Assembly: GCA_051881635.1 (NCBI GenBank)
Contig: JBJEQG010000140.1
Coordinates: 1-39,962, forward strand
Direction: 5' to 3'
DNA length: 39,962 nucleotides
From: JBJEQG01 sp051881635
GTDB taxonomy: Bacteria; Bacillota; Clostridia; Oscillospirales; Acutalibacteraceae
The notes below the pieces were generated by a model. It saw nothing but the letters and a program-made list of their open reading frames with translations. It was not told the DNA's origin and made no database searches. The stretch's first letter is position 1; each line of letters opens with the position of its first letter. Both the position numbers and the translations under genes were made by a program. Positions 32,871 through 39,962 of the stretch are shown one piece after another.

Positions 32871-34905
32871 CTTTTGAGTCCTCCCTTAATTTTTTCAGTA
32901 TTTTAGATGAATTTAGGTCTACCTTGCCTTGTACGGCATGAACTTTGACATAAATTTCGTCATTCTGTTTTTGGAAATCAATCAAATACAGCTCCTGCAT
33001 GATTTCCAAAGTCATCAACAGCAAAAATGCGTTGATGTTCTGTTCCGCTAACCTAAGGCACAAAACCTCTATCGGAACAGTACATTCTCCCTGCTCACGG
33101 AAATAACGGTAAACGGCGGCAAAAACCGCCCTGTCGGGAATATGGGCGGATAAATACGCTTTGTCGTTCTTTTCGCCCAACATATAATATTCATAGTGCT
33201 GTATATCACGCATGATTTGTTCGCTGTCCGCTCCTGCCGGCCGAAGTTCTTTTACGGTCATCGTTACGGACTCGACACCCTGATAAATATTGGCGTCTAA
33301 GTTCACTGCTATATCTAAAACATCGCCCTCACGATATGGGAAATGCTCAACTGTTTCGGAAAATTTAAGGGCGGTAATATGTATATTGTCACGGCTGAAC
33401 GCCAAACGCAGATGTTTGCCGCCACCTATTGGAATAATCTTATCCAAAGACATATTCATTAAAGCGAAAGTCGGTTTGGGATTGCCGTAACCGAAAGGTT
33501 CAAAGTATTGGAGTTGTTTGGCTATATCCAAATTGACGGATTTCGGGTTAAGTTTGCAGTCCACTTTCAGTTCGGATAATGGCATTGTCGGGTTATGTTC
33601 TGCAGCATAAGCGTTAATGGCATGACGAAAATCATCTATTTTGTCAGTATTCAGACTGAAACCGACTGCCATAGGGTGTCCGCCGAAACGGGTAAGATAT
33701 TCGGAACAGGCAAAAACCGCATCGACCAGAGAAAAGCCTTTAACACTTCGTCCTGAACCTTTTGCCATTGTTCCGTCACGGGAAATAATCAATGACGGCT
33801 TGCCGTATTTTTCCGTAATTTTTGAGGAAACAATGCCGATAACACCGGCGTGCCAGCCTGTTCCGTCCAAAACAATAATTCTGTCATAGGCATATTCTTT
33901 ATGATTTTGCAAGAGCGTTTCCGCTTCGTTGTAAATCTTAACTTCGATTTCCTGTCGTTCAGCGTTCAGTGCATTAAGGTGTTCGGCTTGTTTTTCGGCA
34001 AATTCCTCATCTTCGGTAATAAACAAATCCAACGCTTCATACGGTGAGGACAAGCGTCCCGCCGCATTGATTCTCGGGGCTAAACGGAAAGCAACCGTTC
34101 CGGCGGAAATGTTATCTATCGTCGCTTTTTCGCAAAGCATACGCAAACCAATGCGTTCGGTGTTTTCCAAAGCCTGTAAACCAGCTTTGATAATTTTTCG
34201 GTTTTCGCCGCTGACCGACACAAGGTCCGCAATTGTTCCCAATGCCGCTAAATCGGCATAGTTTTCGACAGATGAAAGACTGTCGCCCTCCAAAGCGGTT
34301 ACAAGTTTGAGTGCCAAACCTGCACCTGAATAATGCTTGAAAACTGACGGACAATCCAAACGGTGCGGGTCTACAACCGCACACGCTTTCGGTAAAATAC
34401 TCTGTGGCTTATGGTGGTCTGTTATAACAACATCAATTCCCAACTGTGCCGCATAGTCAACTTCTTCAAGGGCGGATATGCCGTTATCAACCGTCAAAAT
34501 CAGTTTGACATTTTCGTTTTTCAGTCTTTCAACCGCCGCCTTGTTCATGCCGTAACCCTCGCCCTCACGGTCGGGAATATAATACATGACATTCGCTCCG
34601 ACAGATTCCAAATAGTTATACATAATTGCCGTTGAGGTTACGCCGTCGCAATCGTAATCACCGTAAACACAAATCTTTTGATAAGACACAACCGCTTCAC
34701 GCACACGCTCGGCAGCTTTGTCCATATCTTTGATTTCAAAGGGGTCTTTCAGTTCGGTATCTCCCGAAAAGAAATCCTCTATTTCGGACGGTTCCGTAAT
34801 CCCACGCAAGGTCAACAGCATTGCCGAAAAAATCGGCAAACCATACTGCTGTGCAATCTGCTGTGCCTTTGTTTTATCCAAATCCTCAAATTTCCACTGT
34901 TTCAT
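32863..34905 (-). CDS. recJ: Single-stranded-DNA-specific exonuclease RecJ
   Basis: RecJ is a 5'-3' ssDNA exonuclease of recombination and mismatch repair. The DHH phosphoesterase motifs are present: YGDYDCDG (81-88), VDNGIS (139-144), ITDHHKP (161-167), and the DHHA1 region with GRSVKGFSL. An OB-fold and a C-terminal extension (about 560-680) follow; total 680 residues is normal for Firmicutes. The start follows GGAGGACAGAAAGCGT. First gene of a six-gene operon. Confidence 0.96.
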   Translation of the reverse strand: MKQWKFEDLDKTKAQQIAQQYGLPIFSAMLLTLRGITEPSEIEDFFSGDTELKDPFEIKDMDKAAERVREAVVSYQKICVYGDYDCDGVTSTAIMYNYLESVGANVMYYIPDREGEGYGMNKAAVERLKNENVKLILTVDNGISALEEVDYAAQLGIDVVITDHHKPQSILPKACAVVDPHRLDCPSVFKHYSGAGLALKLVTALEGDSLSSVENYADLAALGTIADLVSVSGENRKIIKAGLQALENTERIGLRMLCEKATIDNISAGTVAFRLAPRINAAGRLSSPYEALDLFITEDEEFAEKQAEHLNALNAERQEIEVKIYNEAETLLQNHKEYAYDRIIVLDGTGWHAGVIGIVSSKITEKYGKPSLIISRDGTMAKGSGRSVKGFSLVDAVFACSEYLTRFGGHPMAVGFSLNTDKIDDFRHAINAYAAEHNPTMPLSELKVDCKLNPKSVNLDIAKQLQYFEPFGYGNPKPTFALMNMSLDKIIPIGGGKHLRLAFSRDNIHITALKFSETVEHFPYREGDVLDIAVNLDANIYQGVESVTMTVKELRPAGADSEQIMRDIQHYEYYMLGEKNDKAYLSAHIPDRAVFAAVYRYFREQGECTVPIEVLCLRLAEQNINAFLLLMTLEIMQELYLIDFQKQNDEIYVKVHAVQGKVDLNSSKILKKLREDSKDG

Positions 34906-34932
34906 ACGCTTTCTGTCCTCCGTGATTATTAT

Positions 34933-34961
34933 ATTTTATCATTTTCCGACAGCACTTTCAA
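34933..34961 (-). promoter_or_regulatory. SigA promoter of the recJ operon
   Basis: On the minus strand TTGAAA (34956-34961), a 17-base spacer and TAAAAT (34933-34938), with TGA before the -10. It lies 28 bases before the recJ start. Confidence 0.75.
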
Positions 34962-34983
34962 GACAATATGGCATTTTTGAAAG

Positions 34984-35427
34984 ACATAATTTAAAGTTCA
35001 GGTCATAGTTTGTATTTTTAAAGAATGTTGAATGTTGGGGACGGTGAGCCGCCGCTAAATTGCGTGTACAGGTACTCGAATATTTTGTGGTTGTTTAGTA
35101 GGTCTGTTATTTAAATTTTAACACAATAATACGATTTGGAATTTTTTTCCTTTTAACTTTTTGGGTTCATGGTTTAAAAAAACACATGAAAAAATGTTCT
35201 GTTTTTTGACAAAAAAAGATATTTTTAGGATTTGGAAAGGTAAAATAGAACAAAATTGGGGTTTTTAATATGTAAAAAATAACGAAAAAATTTTTTGGGT
35301 TATTATTATGCTATTTTTATGTATTTCCCGATATTCATGCGGTTTATAGGCACTTTATTCTTTGTGGGAAATTTTACCCAACTTTATTCTTGGATATTAT
35401 TGTTTTATAAAAGATACTTTATTATTA
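34984..35427. other. AT-rich non-coding stretch between recJ and the AraC gene
   Basis: About 440 bases hold no convincing gene. Visible items are a degenerate GC-rich palindrome remnant (TTGGGGACGGTGAGCCGCC, 35036-35054), an inverted pair TTCATG/CATGAA (35166-35190), and a TGGG/CCCA pair (35365-35380). Many A and T runs give the look of curved or promoter DNA. An open frame at 35295-35501 lacks a ribosome binding site and overlaps the promoter, so I do not call it. Confidence 0.6.
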
Positions 35428-35456
35428 TTGATGAAGTTTTTGCAACATATTATAAT
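35428..35456 (+). promoter_or_regulatory. SigA promoter of the AraC-family gene
   Basis: TTGATG (35428-35433) and TATAAT (35451-35456) with a 17-base spacer. The leader of about 140 bases holds an AACGG/CCGTT inverted repeat (35529-35549). Confidence 0.7.
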
Positions 35457-35603
35457 ACTGTTTATAGGATACCCTTGTATAATTTGTTCATTTTCAAGTA
35501 ATACAATACTAACTTTGTTGGAATTTTTTAACGGAAATGAACCGCCGTTTTCCCATTCTCGGCAGATTTATGAATAAGGAATTTTTTTAATGAAGGTGTC
35601 AAC

Positions 35604-36500
35604 ATGTTACATGATGAATTTATGAGTTTAAAAGAGAGTACCCAACATGGTGACTTTCTTCTTCCTTTTGTTGTATGTACAACGCTTATGCCACAGTTCT
35701 TCTCCTATTACCCTATTCATTGGCACAATGAAATGGAGATTGTTTATATCGAAAGCGGCGAATTGCTTGAAACGGTTGACCTTTGCGAATATAACGCCAC
35801 AGCCGGCGATATTATTTTAATCCGCCCATGTCTGCTACATTCCTTTAAAGTTGACAGCGGCAAACAGGCTCGCATGAAAACATTGATTTTTAATCTTTCC
35901 ATGCTTGCGGGCAATACAACGGACGCTTGTTCAATAAAGTATTTTACGCCGTTTTCGGATGGACAATATTCATATCCTTGTGTTATACACAAAACTGACG
36001 CACACTATGATGAGCTTTTGGCTTTGATTAAGTCTATGGTGGAATTGTACGAATATCACCCACCTCTTTATGAACTTGAAATAAAGGCAAAACTGTTTTC
36101 GATGTTTGCAATTTTGTTCAGAGGCTTTTTTGAAAGAGAGGCCATAACAATTTCGATTACCGACAACACAACAAGAAACATCAAAACGATTTTGGATTAT
36201 ATTTGCAATAACTACATGAACCCTATTACCATTGACGAACTTGCAAACTGCGTTAATCTCAGCAAGCATTATTTCATGCGTTTCTTTAAAAAATATATGG
36301 GTGTAACCTGTATTGAGTATATCAACGACTACCGACTGAATATTGCTACTAATCTGCTGTTGACTACAAATATGCCAATTACGGAGGTTGCCACAAATAT
36401 CGGTATAACGAACCTTTCCTATTTCAACCGCATTTTTAAAAAGAAATACGGCATGACACCCAAAGAATACCGCCGCACTATGGATACTGCCCGTTCTTAA
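35604..36500 (+). CDS. AraC-family transcriptional regulator with cupin sensor
   Basis: A 298-residue regulator. The N-terminal cupin (about 15-150) has HWHNEMEIVYIESGE (39-53), a typical small-ligand pocket. The C-terminal pair of helix-turn-helix motifs (about 192-292) includes TIDELANCVNLSKHYFMRFFKKYMG and ITEVATNIGITNLSYFNRIFKKKYGMTPKEYRR. The signal and targets are unknown. Cupin AraC regulators in gut Clostridia often control sugar use, but no such genes adjoin; the transporter pair downstream is convergent. The ATG follows GAAGGTGTCAAC. Confidence 0.9.
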   Translation: MLHDEFMSLKESTQHGDFLLPFVVCTTLMPQFFSYYPIHWHNEMEIVYIESGELLETVDLCEYNATAGDIILIRPCLLHSFKVDSGKQARMKTLIFNLSMLAGNTTDACSIKYFTPFSDGQYSYPCVIHKTDAHYDELLALIKSMVELYEYHPPLYELEIKAKLFSMFAILFRGFFEREAITISITDNTTRNIKTILDYICNNYMNPITIDELANCVNLSKHYFMRFFKKYMGVTCIEYINDYRLNIATNLLLTTNMPITEVATNIGITNLSYFNRIFKKKYGMTPKEYRRTMDTARS

Positions 36501-36509
36501 ACGGTACTT

Positions 36510-36556
36510 TTGGGGCTTTGCCCCAACCCCCACCAAAGGGACGATAGTCCCTTTGG
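36510..36556. repeat. Two short-loop palindromes between the AraC and TSUP genes
   Basis: TTGGGGC/GCCCCAA with loop TTT (36510-36526), a CCCCCA linker, then CCAAAGGGAC/GTCCCTTTGG with loop GATA (36533-36556). They lie at a convergent gene junction and could end both transcripts, though no T run follows. Confidence 0.78.
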
Positions 36557-36586
36557 AAACCCATCTTGTTGTTAAACGAATTTAAA

Positions 36587-36940
36587 TCACTGTTTAAAGA
36601 GCTGCTTTAATCCGATAATTAAAAGAAGTCCGCCAAAAAGTTTGGAAAGAATTTCACCTGAAATAAAACTGCCCGTATAAGCACCAAGCAAAGAACCGAC
36701 AGTACCAAGCAATGCAAAGGGGATTGCCAAACGCCATTGTATGAGTTTTTTGCGGCTGTAAATGATGACGGCAACAATCGCACATGGCAAAAAGAAAATG
36801 AGGTTAATGCCTTGTGCCAATTCCTGATTGTATCCGCACAAAAGCGTCAGTACAAGAATGAGGATACCACCGCCACCCATGCCCATACCGCCGAGTATGC
36901 CGGATACAATCCCCGCAATCGCCGCCCATAAACCGCTCAT
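36587..36940 (-). CDS. Half-length TSUP (TauE/SafE) membrane protein, second half
   Basis: A 117-residue protein with four helices and the TSUP glycine motif GILGGMGMGGGGILIL (14-29). Normal TSUP exporters are about 250 residues with two homologous halves; this gene encodes one half. I start at the ATG of CGATGA (36940), which overlaps the stop of the partner gene by four bases; an in-frame ATG nine codons upstream is possible but also lacks a ribosome binding site. TSUP proteins export sulfite, sulfonates or other organic anions; the substrate here is unknown. The two halves probably form one transporter. Confidence 0.8.
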   Translation of the reverse strand: MSGLWAAIAGIVSGILGGMGMGGGGILILVLTLLCGYNQELAQGINLIFFLPCAIVAVIIYSRKKLIQWRLAIPFALLGTVGSLLGAYTGSFISGEILSKLFGGLLLIIGLKQLFKQ

Positions 36941-37314
36941 CGTAACAAAAGGCGAACAGCCGCCCATAATATAAGCAGAGCAAACAATTTGCGGAGGACT
37001 TTGCCTTTAAGCCGAAAGAGTAAAAATGTACCGATAGCCGAACCGACCGCTCCCCACAAAAGAAATGGTGCGGCGTCGGCAAAAGTTACCCGTCCGTCTG
37101 TTAAATATAAAACCGCACTTACGGCACACAGCGGCAGAATAATTGCCACAGAGGTTGCATGGGCTTCCTTTGTGGTTAATTTTTTTTCCAGAACGGGAAC
37201 AACAACCATACCGCCGCCCGCACCCAAAAGCCCGTTCAAAAATCCCGTTGGAAGTCCCCAAAACCAAAGATGAAATTTTTTTCGGCATTTATGAGATTGT
37301 TCGTTTTTTTCCAT
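36937..37314 (-). CDS. Half-length TSUP (TauE/SafE) membrane protein, first half
   Basis: A 125-residue protein with a short basic N-terminus, four helices and the TSUP motif GFLNGLLGAGGGMVVVP (24-40). Its C-terminal GSAIGTFLLFRLKGKVLRKL parallels GSLLGAYTGSFISGEILSKL in the partner, so the two chains are homologous halves. It ends in an ATGA overlap with the partner, giving fixed co-translation. Both chains are intact, with their own glycine motifs. A ribosome binding site GGGGAATG precedes the ATG. Confidence 0.82.
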   Translation of the reverse strand: MEKNEQSHKCRKKFHLWFWGLPTGFLNGLLGAGGGMVVVPVLEKKLTTKEAHATSVAIILPLCAVSAVLYLTDGRVTFADAAPFLLWGAVGSAIGTFLLFRLKGKVLRKLFALLILWAAVRLLLR

Positions 37315-37411
37315 GAAACATTCCCCGCTTTATATTTTTGAAAAAATAGCCCTATACAGTTTATTTTTTGCGGAGATTGCGATTTTATGTATATTTCCGA
37401 TACGGAAAGGA

Positions 37412-37440
37412 TTGCAAGTTTTTTTCCTTATTGGTATAAT
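37412..37440 (+). promoter_or_regulatory. SigA promoter with overlapping dyad, DUF4272 gene
   Basis: TTGCAA (37412-37417), a 17-base spacer and TATAAT (37435-37440), with TGG before the -10. A dyad CCTTATT-N5-AATAAGG (37426-37444) covers the -10 and could be an operator. Confidence 0.7.
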
Positions 37441-37489
37441 AAGGTGTAAATTCGACAAATAATTCCATTAGAAATTTGGGGGATATTTT

Positions 37490-38140
37490 ATGGATAGAAA
37501 AGAAAAATCCCGTACAGTTTTGGAACAGTATGAGATACCGTTTTATGATACTGCGGAGGCGGTAGATGAAAAGGACTCTGTTTTGCGTTCACCGCACGAA
37601 ATTGCCAAAAGAGCCATAGCGTGTCTGCTTACACTGCAAATTGCGGGCGATATGTATTATGGAAACGATGTACGGAAATCCAAAGAATATTTTTGGAAGT
37701 TACTGAAAGATTTTGATGTCGTTAATTATTTAACGGAAAATGAAAAACGCTTTGTCTATGAAACGCCGAGCCGTGATGAAGCATTGGATATGATTTGGCA
37801 GTATGAGGCGTGTCAGGTTTTGCTGTGGGCGTTGGGATTGACGGGTGATTTGGATTTTCCGGACCAGCTTTGCGAATCAAAGAAGGTTTTGGGCGTGGTT
37901 TTGTCCTTTGGCAATTTTGATGAACTGATGAAAAAGGTACACCCTTTGCCATTGTCGATTATTTTGGACGAAACGGATATTGTTTGCCGTATGGACTATG
38001 CCTGTATTAAGGCAAAAGCGAAAGGGGAAGAAATCCCCGCCGGAATTTCCCGTGAAGTTCTGCACGAGAGAAAAAGGGCGTTATTTTGGCTTATTCATGG
38101 GCAGGATAACTTTAAAATATGGGACGAAGAACTGATTTGA
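37490..38140 (+). CDS. DUF4272-like protein
   Basis: A 216-residue soluble protein. RSPHEIAKRAIACLLTLQIA (33-52) and WQYEACQVLLWALGL (103-117) resemble the DUF4272 family, whose function is unknown. The rest is helical and charged. No signal peptide or catalytic motif is seen. The ATG follows TTTGGGGGATATTTT. The next gene, an HNH nuclease, starts 19 bases later and is probably co-transcribed. Confidence 0.7.
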   Translation: MDRKEKSRTVLEQYEIPFYDTAEAVDEKDSVLRSPHEIAKRAIACLLTLQIAGDMYYGNDVRKSKEYFWKLLKDFDVVNYLTENEKRFVYETPSRDEALDMIWQYEACQVLLWALGLTGDLDFPDQLCESKKVLGVVLSFGNFDELMKKVHPLPLSIILDETDIVCRMDYACIKAKAKGEEIPAGISREVLHERKRALFWLIHGQDNFKIWDEELI

Positions 38141-38159
38141 TTTTAATTGGGGAGGAATT

Positions 38160-38795
38160 ATGAAAATTACAATTACAGACGGACTTTTGCCAACATTTTT
38201 TTTCAAAAAAGGTTTGAAAAAAATGAGGTTTCATTCCAGACGAAAAGGCACAAACTTTTATTGGGAAAAAAGTATGAGTGACGACTGTTTGGATAAGGCA
38301 AAAGAAATTAAGCGTTTTTGCCGCCGCCGCCTTTTGCATTGTTCGATTATTGACGACAATATGGAGCGGAGTACGCATTACCGTTCCGATTATTTGAAAA
38401 AACATAAGGGTTTGTTCGGTACGGGACTTTATTTTTGTGCTTATTGTCACAGTCCTGTTCGTAAGCATAAAATGACGGTTGACCATATCATTTCGGTGTA
38501 TAATGCACGAACCAACAAAAAATACCGCCGTTTATTGGAGCGTTTGAGTATTCAAAATGTTAACGATGTTCGTAATCTTGCTTCAAGCTGTTTCAAATGC
38601 AACAGCCGTAAAAGTTCGGACGGCGGTTTTTGGATTGTACGGGGATATTTCGGCAAAAGTATGATAAGGGTTTTGGTTACTGAGGGCATAGAGCTTGTTT
38701 TAGGGGCTTGGCTTTTACGCTTTCTCTATGATTTTCTCTATGCAAATGTCTATCCCGTACTTTTGGATTTTGTTGTGAACTGGTTTATAAAATAA
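38160..38795 (+). CDS. HNH endonuclease-like protein with hydrophobic C-terminal tail
   Basis: A 211-residue protein. Residues 92-150 form an HNH module: zinc cysteines C93/C96 (CAYC) and C144/C147 (CFKC) around the catalytic TVDHIISV (106-113) and NVNDVRNLASSC (133-144). The N-terminal 85 residues are basic, and the last 37 (175-211) are strongly hydrophobic, probably one or two membrane helices. Membrane attachment is unusual for this nuclease family. The GGGGAGGA site before the ATG fixes the start. It follows the DUF4272 gene and ends at a strong terminator. It might be a DNA- or RNA-cutting enzyme in stress or defence, but that is speculation. Confidence 0.78.
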   Translation: MKITITDGLLPTFFFKKGLKKMRFHSRRKGTNFYWEKSMSDDCLDKAKEIKRFCRRRLLHCSIIDDNMERSTHYRSDYLKKHKGLFGTGLYFCAYCHSPVRKHKMTVDHIISVYNARTNKKYRRLLERLSIQNVNDVRNLASSCFKCNSRKSSDGGFWIVRGYFGKSMIRVLVTEGIELVLGAWLLRFLYDFLYANVYPVLLDFVVNWFIK

Positions 38796-38805
38796 TGGCA
38801 ACAGT

Positions 38806-38848
38806 AAAATCGGCACTTTAATATTATATATAAAGTGCCGATTTTTTT
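38806..38848 (+). terminator. Strong terminator after the HNH gene
   Basis: AAAATCGGCACTTTA pairs with TAAAGTGCCGATTTT around a 10-base AT loop, followed by T residues. Confidence 0.92.
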
Positions 38849-38856
38849 GAAAATTC

Positions 38857-38885
38857 TTGACTATTTGGCGTATATTTCATATAAT
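38857..38885 (+). promoter_or_regulatory. SigA promoter of the zinc-ribbon repeat gene
   Basis: TTGACT (38857-38862), a 17-base spacer and TATAAT (38880-38885). The leader is about 140 bases. Confidence 0.8.
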
Positions 38886-39033
38886 TAAACTATCGGAATA
38901 TGGTTTTTTTATTTTTCCGTTTTGGAAGAATATCTATAATGGTCGAAATCCGTTTTAATTTTAATTTAATATCGCTTTTTGCGGTCTTTTGTGCCGTAAG
39001 AAATGATATTGTGAGTAAGGAGTATCAAAAACT

Positions 39034-39962
39034 ATGGCTTTACTTATTGTGTGTCCGGGTTGCGGAAATCAGATTGTAAACAATGGTGAAGAATGTCCTT
39101 TCTGTGGATATAATGTCAAAGAAGGAAAGCCAAAGCAAGAACCGATTGATTTGGAGGACGAATTAGAAGCCGCCAAAAAGGTTGAAGAATCTGAACCCCC
39201 CGCTCCCAAAGAGGAAACACCCGTTGAGCCTGTACAGACTCAACCTGTACAATCTCAGCCGAAACCGCAGGAGCCTGTACAGCCACCCGTACAATCTCAG
39301 CCAATACCACAGGAATCCATGCAATCTCAACCGATACCGCAAGAAACTGCACAATCATCGGCACAAGGCGGTATGTTCAGCCAATTTAAACAAAAGGCAG
39401 TTCCAAAAACATCTGTGCCGTTACCACAACAGCCTGCACAACAAGAAGCTCCTGTGCCAACTGCACCTGTTGTTAATAACGGTGACTTGCCGCCTATGAC
39501 CTTTGAAAAACCGGTTGATGCCGAAGAAATTTATAACAGTGTATCTGTTCCGCTGACACCAATCAGCAGTGAAAAAATCGAGGGACAACTCCCTCCGATT
39601 ATGCTTGATAAAGCGGTTGATGCCGAAAAAATCCGCCATGCCGCACCCGTCGTTTTAACGCCCATTCAGGAAGAAAAAGTTACGGACGAATTGCCGCCAA
39701 TGGCTTATAAAGCAACAACATTTGAAGAACCGCAACCTCCTGTACAACCCGCACCTGTTGTTTCTGCACAAGCACAATGGGCGGAGAATCCGCAGAATTT
39801 TGAACAACCGATTTCCCAACCCTATGCACAGCCAACAGCACAACCTGTACAGCCGGCTGAACCTGTAAGACCTGTGCAAAAACAATGGGCGGAAAATCCG
39901 CAGAATTTTGAACAGCCGATTTCCCAACCCTATGCACAGCCAACAGCTCAACCCGTACAGCC
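39034..39962 (+). CDS. Zinc-ribbon protein with Pro/Gln-rich tandem repeats (3' end beyond window)
   Basis: An open frame runs from ATG 39034 (site TAAGGAGT) past the end of the window; 309 codons are visible. It begins with a zinc ribbon, CPGC (7-10) and CPFC (21-24). A charged linker follows, then a long disordered region rich in Pro, Gln, Val and Ala. Two kinds of repeat are seen: an imperfect unit of about 35 residues centred on LPPM..DKAVDAEKI (39487-39710), and a 36-residue unit beginning QWAENPQNFEQPISQPYAQP, whose two copies are 108 bases apart (39775 and 39883). The C-terminus may hold a membrane or enzymatic domain not visible here. Function unknown. Confidence 0.8.
   Translation, partial: MALLIVCPGCGNQIVNNGEECPFCGYNVKEGKPKQEPIDLEDELEAAKKVEESEPPAPKEETPVEPVQTQPVQSQPKPQEPVQPPVQSQPIPQESMQSQPIPQETAQSSAQGGMFSQFKQKAVPKTSVPLPQQPAQQEAPVPTAPVVNNGDLPPMTFEKPVDAEEIYNSVSVPLTPISSEKIEGQLPPIMLDKAVDAEKIRHAAPVVLTPIQEEKVTDELPPMAYKATTFEEPQPPVQPAPVVSAQAQWAENPQNFEQPISQPYAQPTAQPVQPAEPVRPVQKQWAENPQNFEQPISQPYAQPTAQPVQ

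Noticed and set aside
35295..35501. 68-codon hydrophobic open frame upstream of the AraC gene
   Set aside because: Lies in AT-rich DNA where hydrophobic frames arise by chance, has no ribosome binding site and overlaps the SigA promoter at 35428-35456.
36937..36967. Frameshift that splits one TSUP gene
   Set aside because: Both halves have full glycine motifs and normal ends, and the stop and start form a precise ATGA overlap, which is more like two real genes.
39116..39951. Several minus-strand open frames rich in Leu, Arg and Phe at the right edge
   Set aside because: They are antisense reflections of the Pro/Gln repeats of the plus-strand zinc-ribbon gene.
1..39962. CRISPR arrays, tRNA or rRNA genes, insertion sequences, prophage genes
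   Set aside because: Looked for direct repeats with spacers, tRNA TPsiC-like motifs, transposase or integrase motifs and phage proteins; none was found.

Overview
The window looks like chromosomal core DNA of an anaerobic, spore-forming member of the Clostridia (Bacillota). Three things point there: sporulation genes (yabP, yabQ, a SpoVB-type flippase), a four-subunit ferredoxin-dependent 2-oxoacid oxidoreductase, and gatCAB beside aspS. SigA-type promoters with 17-bp spacers and intrinsic terminators are easy to see. I found no tRNA, rRNA, CRISPR array, insertion sequence or prophage.

Layout. (1) 1-3090, minus: an iron(II) uptake operon, feoA-feoB-small Cys-rich membrane protein, behind a promoter carrying two DtxR-like boxes. 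(2) 3202-6765, plus: pyrB with an unusual zinc-binding C-terminal tail, a GNAT acetyltransferase and a GT-C-like membrane protein. (3) 6766-9753, plus: a long structured leader, then a VorB-type 2-oxoacid:ferredoxin oxidoreductase operon (delta, alpha, beta, gamma). (4) 9783-15090, minus: aspS-gatC-gatA-gatB, probably one unit for aminoacyl-tRNA formation. (5) 15136-17341, minus: groES-groEL under a perfect CIRCE operator. (6) 17385-21321, minus: a THUMP/SAM RNA methyltransferase, an unrecognised protein, long-form hibernation factor hpf and an amidohydrolase. (7) 21372-26354, minus: the conserved spoVB-mazG-hup-rqcP-yabP-yabQ-divIC-yabR cluster. (8) 26432-27037: a zinc-ribbon protein. (9) 27074-34961, minus: recJ-rel-dtd-MBL hydrolase-hemZ-uridine-kinase-like operon. 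(10) 35428-39962: mostly accessory genes, namely an AraC regulator, a pair of half-length TSUP transporter genes, a DUF4272-like protein, an HNH nuclease with a hydrophobic tail, and a zinc-ribbon repeat protein that runs off the end.

Most of the window is orthodox housekeeping and I see no clear new defence or mobile system. The observations most worth following are: the PyrB carrying a PyrI-like zinc module without the allosteric domain; the structured leader before the oxidoreductase operon, with two mutually exclusive pairings; a dispersed family of perfect short-loop palindromes between genes; and the two overlapping half-transporters.
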